Assembly (NCBI GenBank): GCA_046582495.1
Contig: JAYGEG010000027.1
Location: 1-5,204, forward strand
Length of the DNA: 5,204 nucleotides
Origin: TMED23 sp913054205
Lineage (GTDB): Bacteria; Pseudomonadota; Alphaproteobacteria; Rhodospirillales; UBA2165
Reading direction: 5' to 3'
Part shown: positions 5,047 to 5,204 of the stretch, piece by piece
How the letters are laid out: each line of letters begins with the position of its first letter
Numbering within the stretch: the first letter of the stretch is position 1
The notes under the pieces: generated by a model
Seen by the model: the letters and a program-made list of their open reading frames with translations, nothing else
Databases searched by the model: none
Told to the model about the DNA's origin: nothing
Translations under genes and position numbers: made by a program

Positions 5047-5204
5047 TCAGGATCGGCCTTCATACTGGATATTCTCTAGATAGAGCGTGATGCCGGCGAG
5101 GTCAGAGCTGAATTCTAACGCCTTTGCTTTAATATCGTCCGCCATTGCTTGCGGATCAGTAACCTCGATGGGATCACCTATCACCGGGCCGGTGGCATTT
5201 CGGC
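5047..5204 (-). pseudogene. Upstream part of the reductive-dehalogenase-like gene, ending at an in-frame TGA (partial at right edge)
   Basis: From 5202 to 5050 the minus strand is open for 51 codons and then meets TGA at 5049-5047, in the same frame as the downstream 184-codon ORF. The peptide reads D-P-I-E-V-T-D-P-Q-A-M-A-D-D-I-K-A-K-A-L-E-F, then S-S-D-L-A-G-I and Y-E-G-R-S before the stop. This is the usual reductive-dehalogenase/QueG-like N-terminal pattern (a helix of D-x-x-x-M-x-x-x-I-K type followed by A-D-L-x-G-I). After the stop it continues directly as P-F-K-Y-A-I-C-I-G, the next conserved strand. One gene is therefore interrupted by a single stop codon with no frameshift. A nonsense mutation, a sequence error or UGA recoding could explain it. 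The gene start is outside the window. Confidence 0.7.

Noticed and set aside
5047..5049. Genome-wide reassignment of TGA to tryptophan
   Set aside because: The AsnC-type gene ends in TGA at the expected family length and Trp is encoded by TGG throughout the window.

Overview
The window looks like a piece of a proteobacterial chromosome, most likely an alphaproteobacterium and possibly marine. This is judged from gene content, family resemblance and moderate base composition; no taxonomic search was possible. It is densely coding, with no RNA genes, insertion sequences, CRISPR arrays or phage genes visible.

Layout. On the minus strand, read from right to left, a three-gene cluster runs from 1845 to the left edge. 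It holds an Lrp/AsnC-type regulator, a TauD/TfdA-type Fe(II)/2-oxoglutarate dioxygenase 21 bases downstream, and after 83 bases the N-terminal 111 codons of an RraA-like (HMG/CHA aldolase family) protein that leaves the window. Divergent from the regulator, on the plus strand, is a large homodimeric-type 2-oxoacid dehydrogenase E1 component (AceE/MdeB-like). The region between them (1846-1975) carries a perfect 8+8 inverted repeat, an exact 10-base direct repeat and AT-rich -10-like elements, so it is probably the control region for both directions. The E1 gene ends at 4462, where its stop codon overlaps the stop of a convergent minus-strand gene encoding a reductive-dehalogenase/QueG-like protein with two [4Fe-4S] motifs.

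How the genes may work together (inference). An Lrp-type regulator beside an AceE-like E1 recalls the MdeR/MdeB pair of Pseudomonas putida methionine catabolism, where the E1 homologue is thought to act on 2-oxobutyrate. An RraA-type aldolase would release pyruvate or a similar 2-oxoacid, which such an E1 could decarboxylate. The regulator may therefore sense an amino acid or related metabolite and control a small catabolic module. No E2 or E3 component lies in the window.

Most notable points: (1) the dehalogenase-like gene is open in one frame from the right edge down to 4459 except for a single in-frame TGA at 5047-5049, with recognisable family sequence on both sides; (2) a 10-bp stem-loop starts 14 bases after that TGA, at a position and with a loop compatible with a bacterial SECIS, although a nonsense mutation is the simpler explanation; (3) the E1 N terminus carries seven tandem Pro-Glu-Lys-Ser repeats where AceE has its E2-binding region; (4) the divergent intergenic region has well-formed operator-like symmetry.
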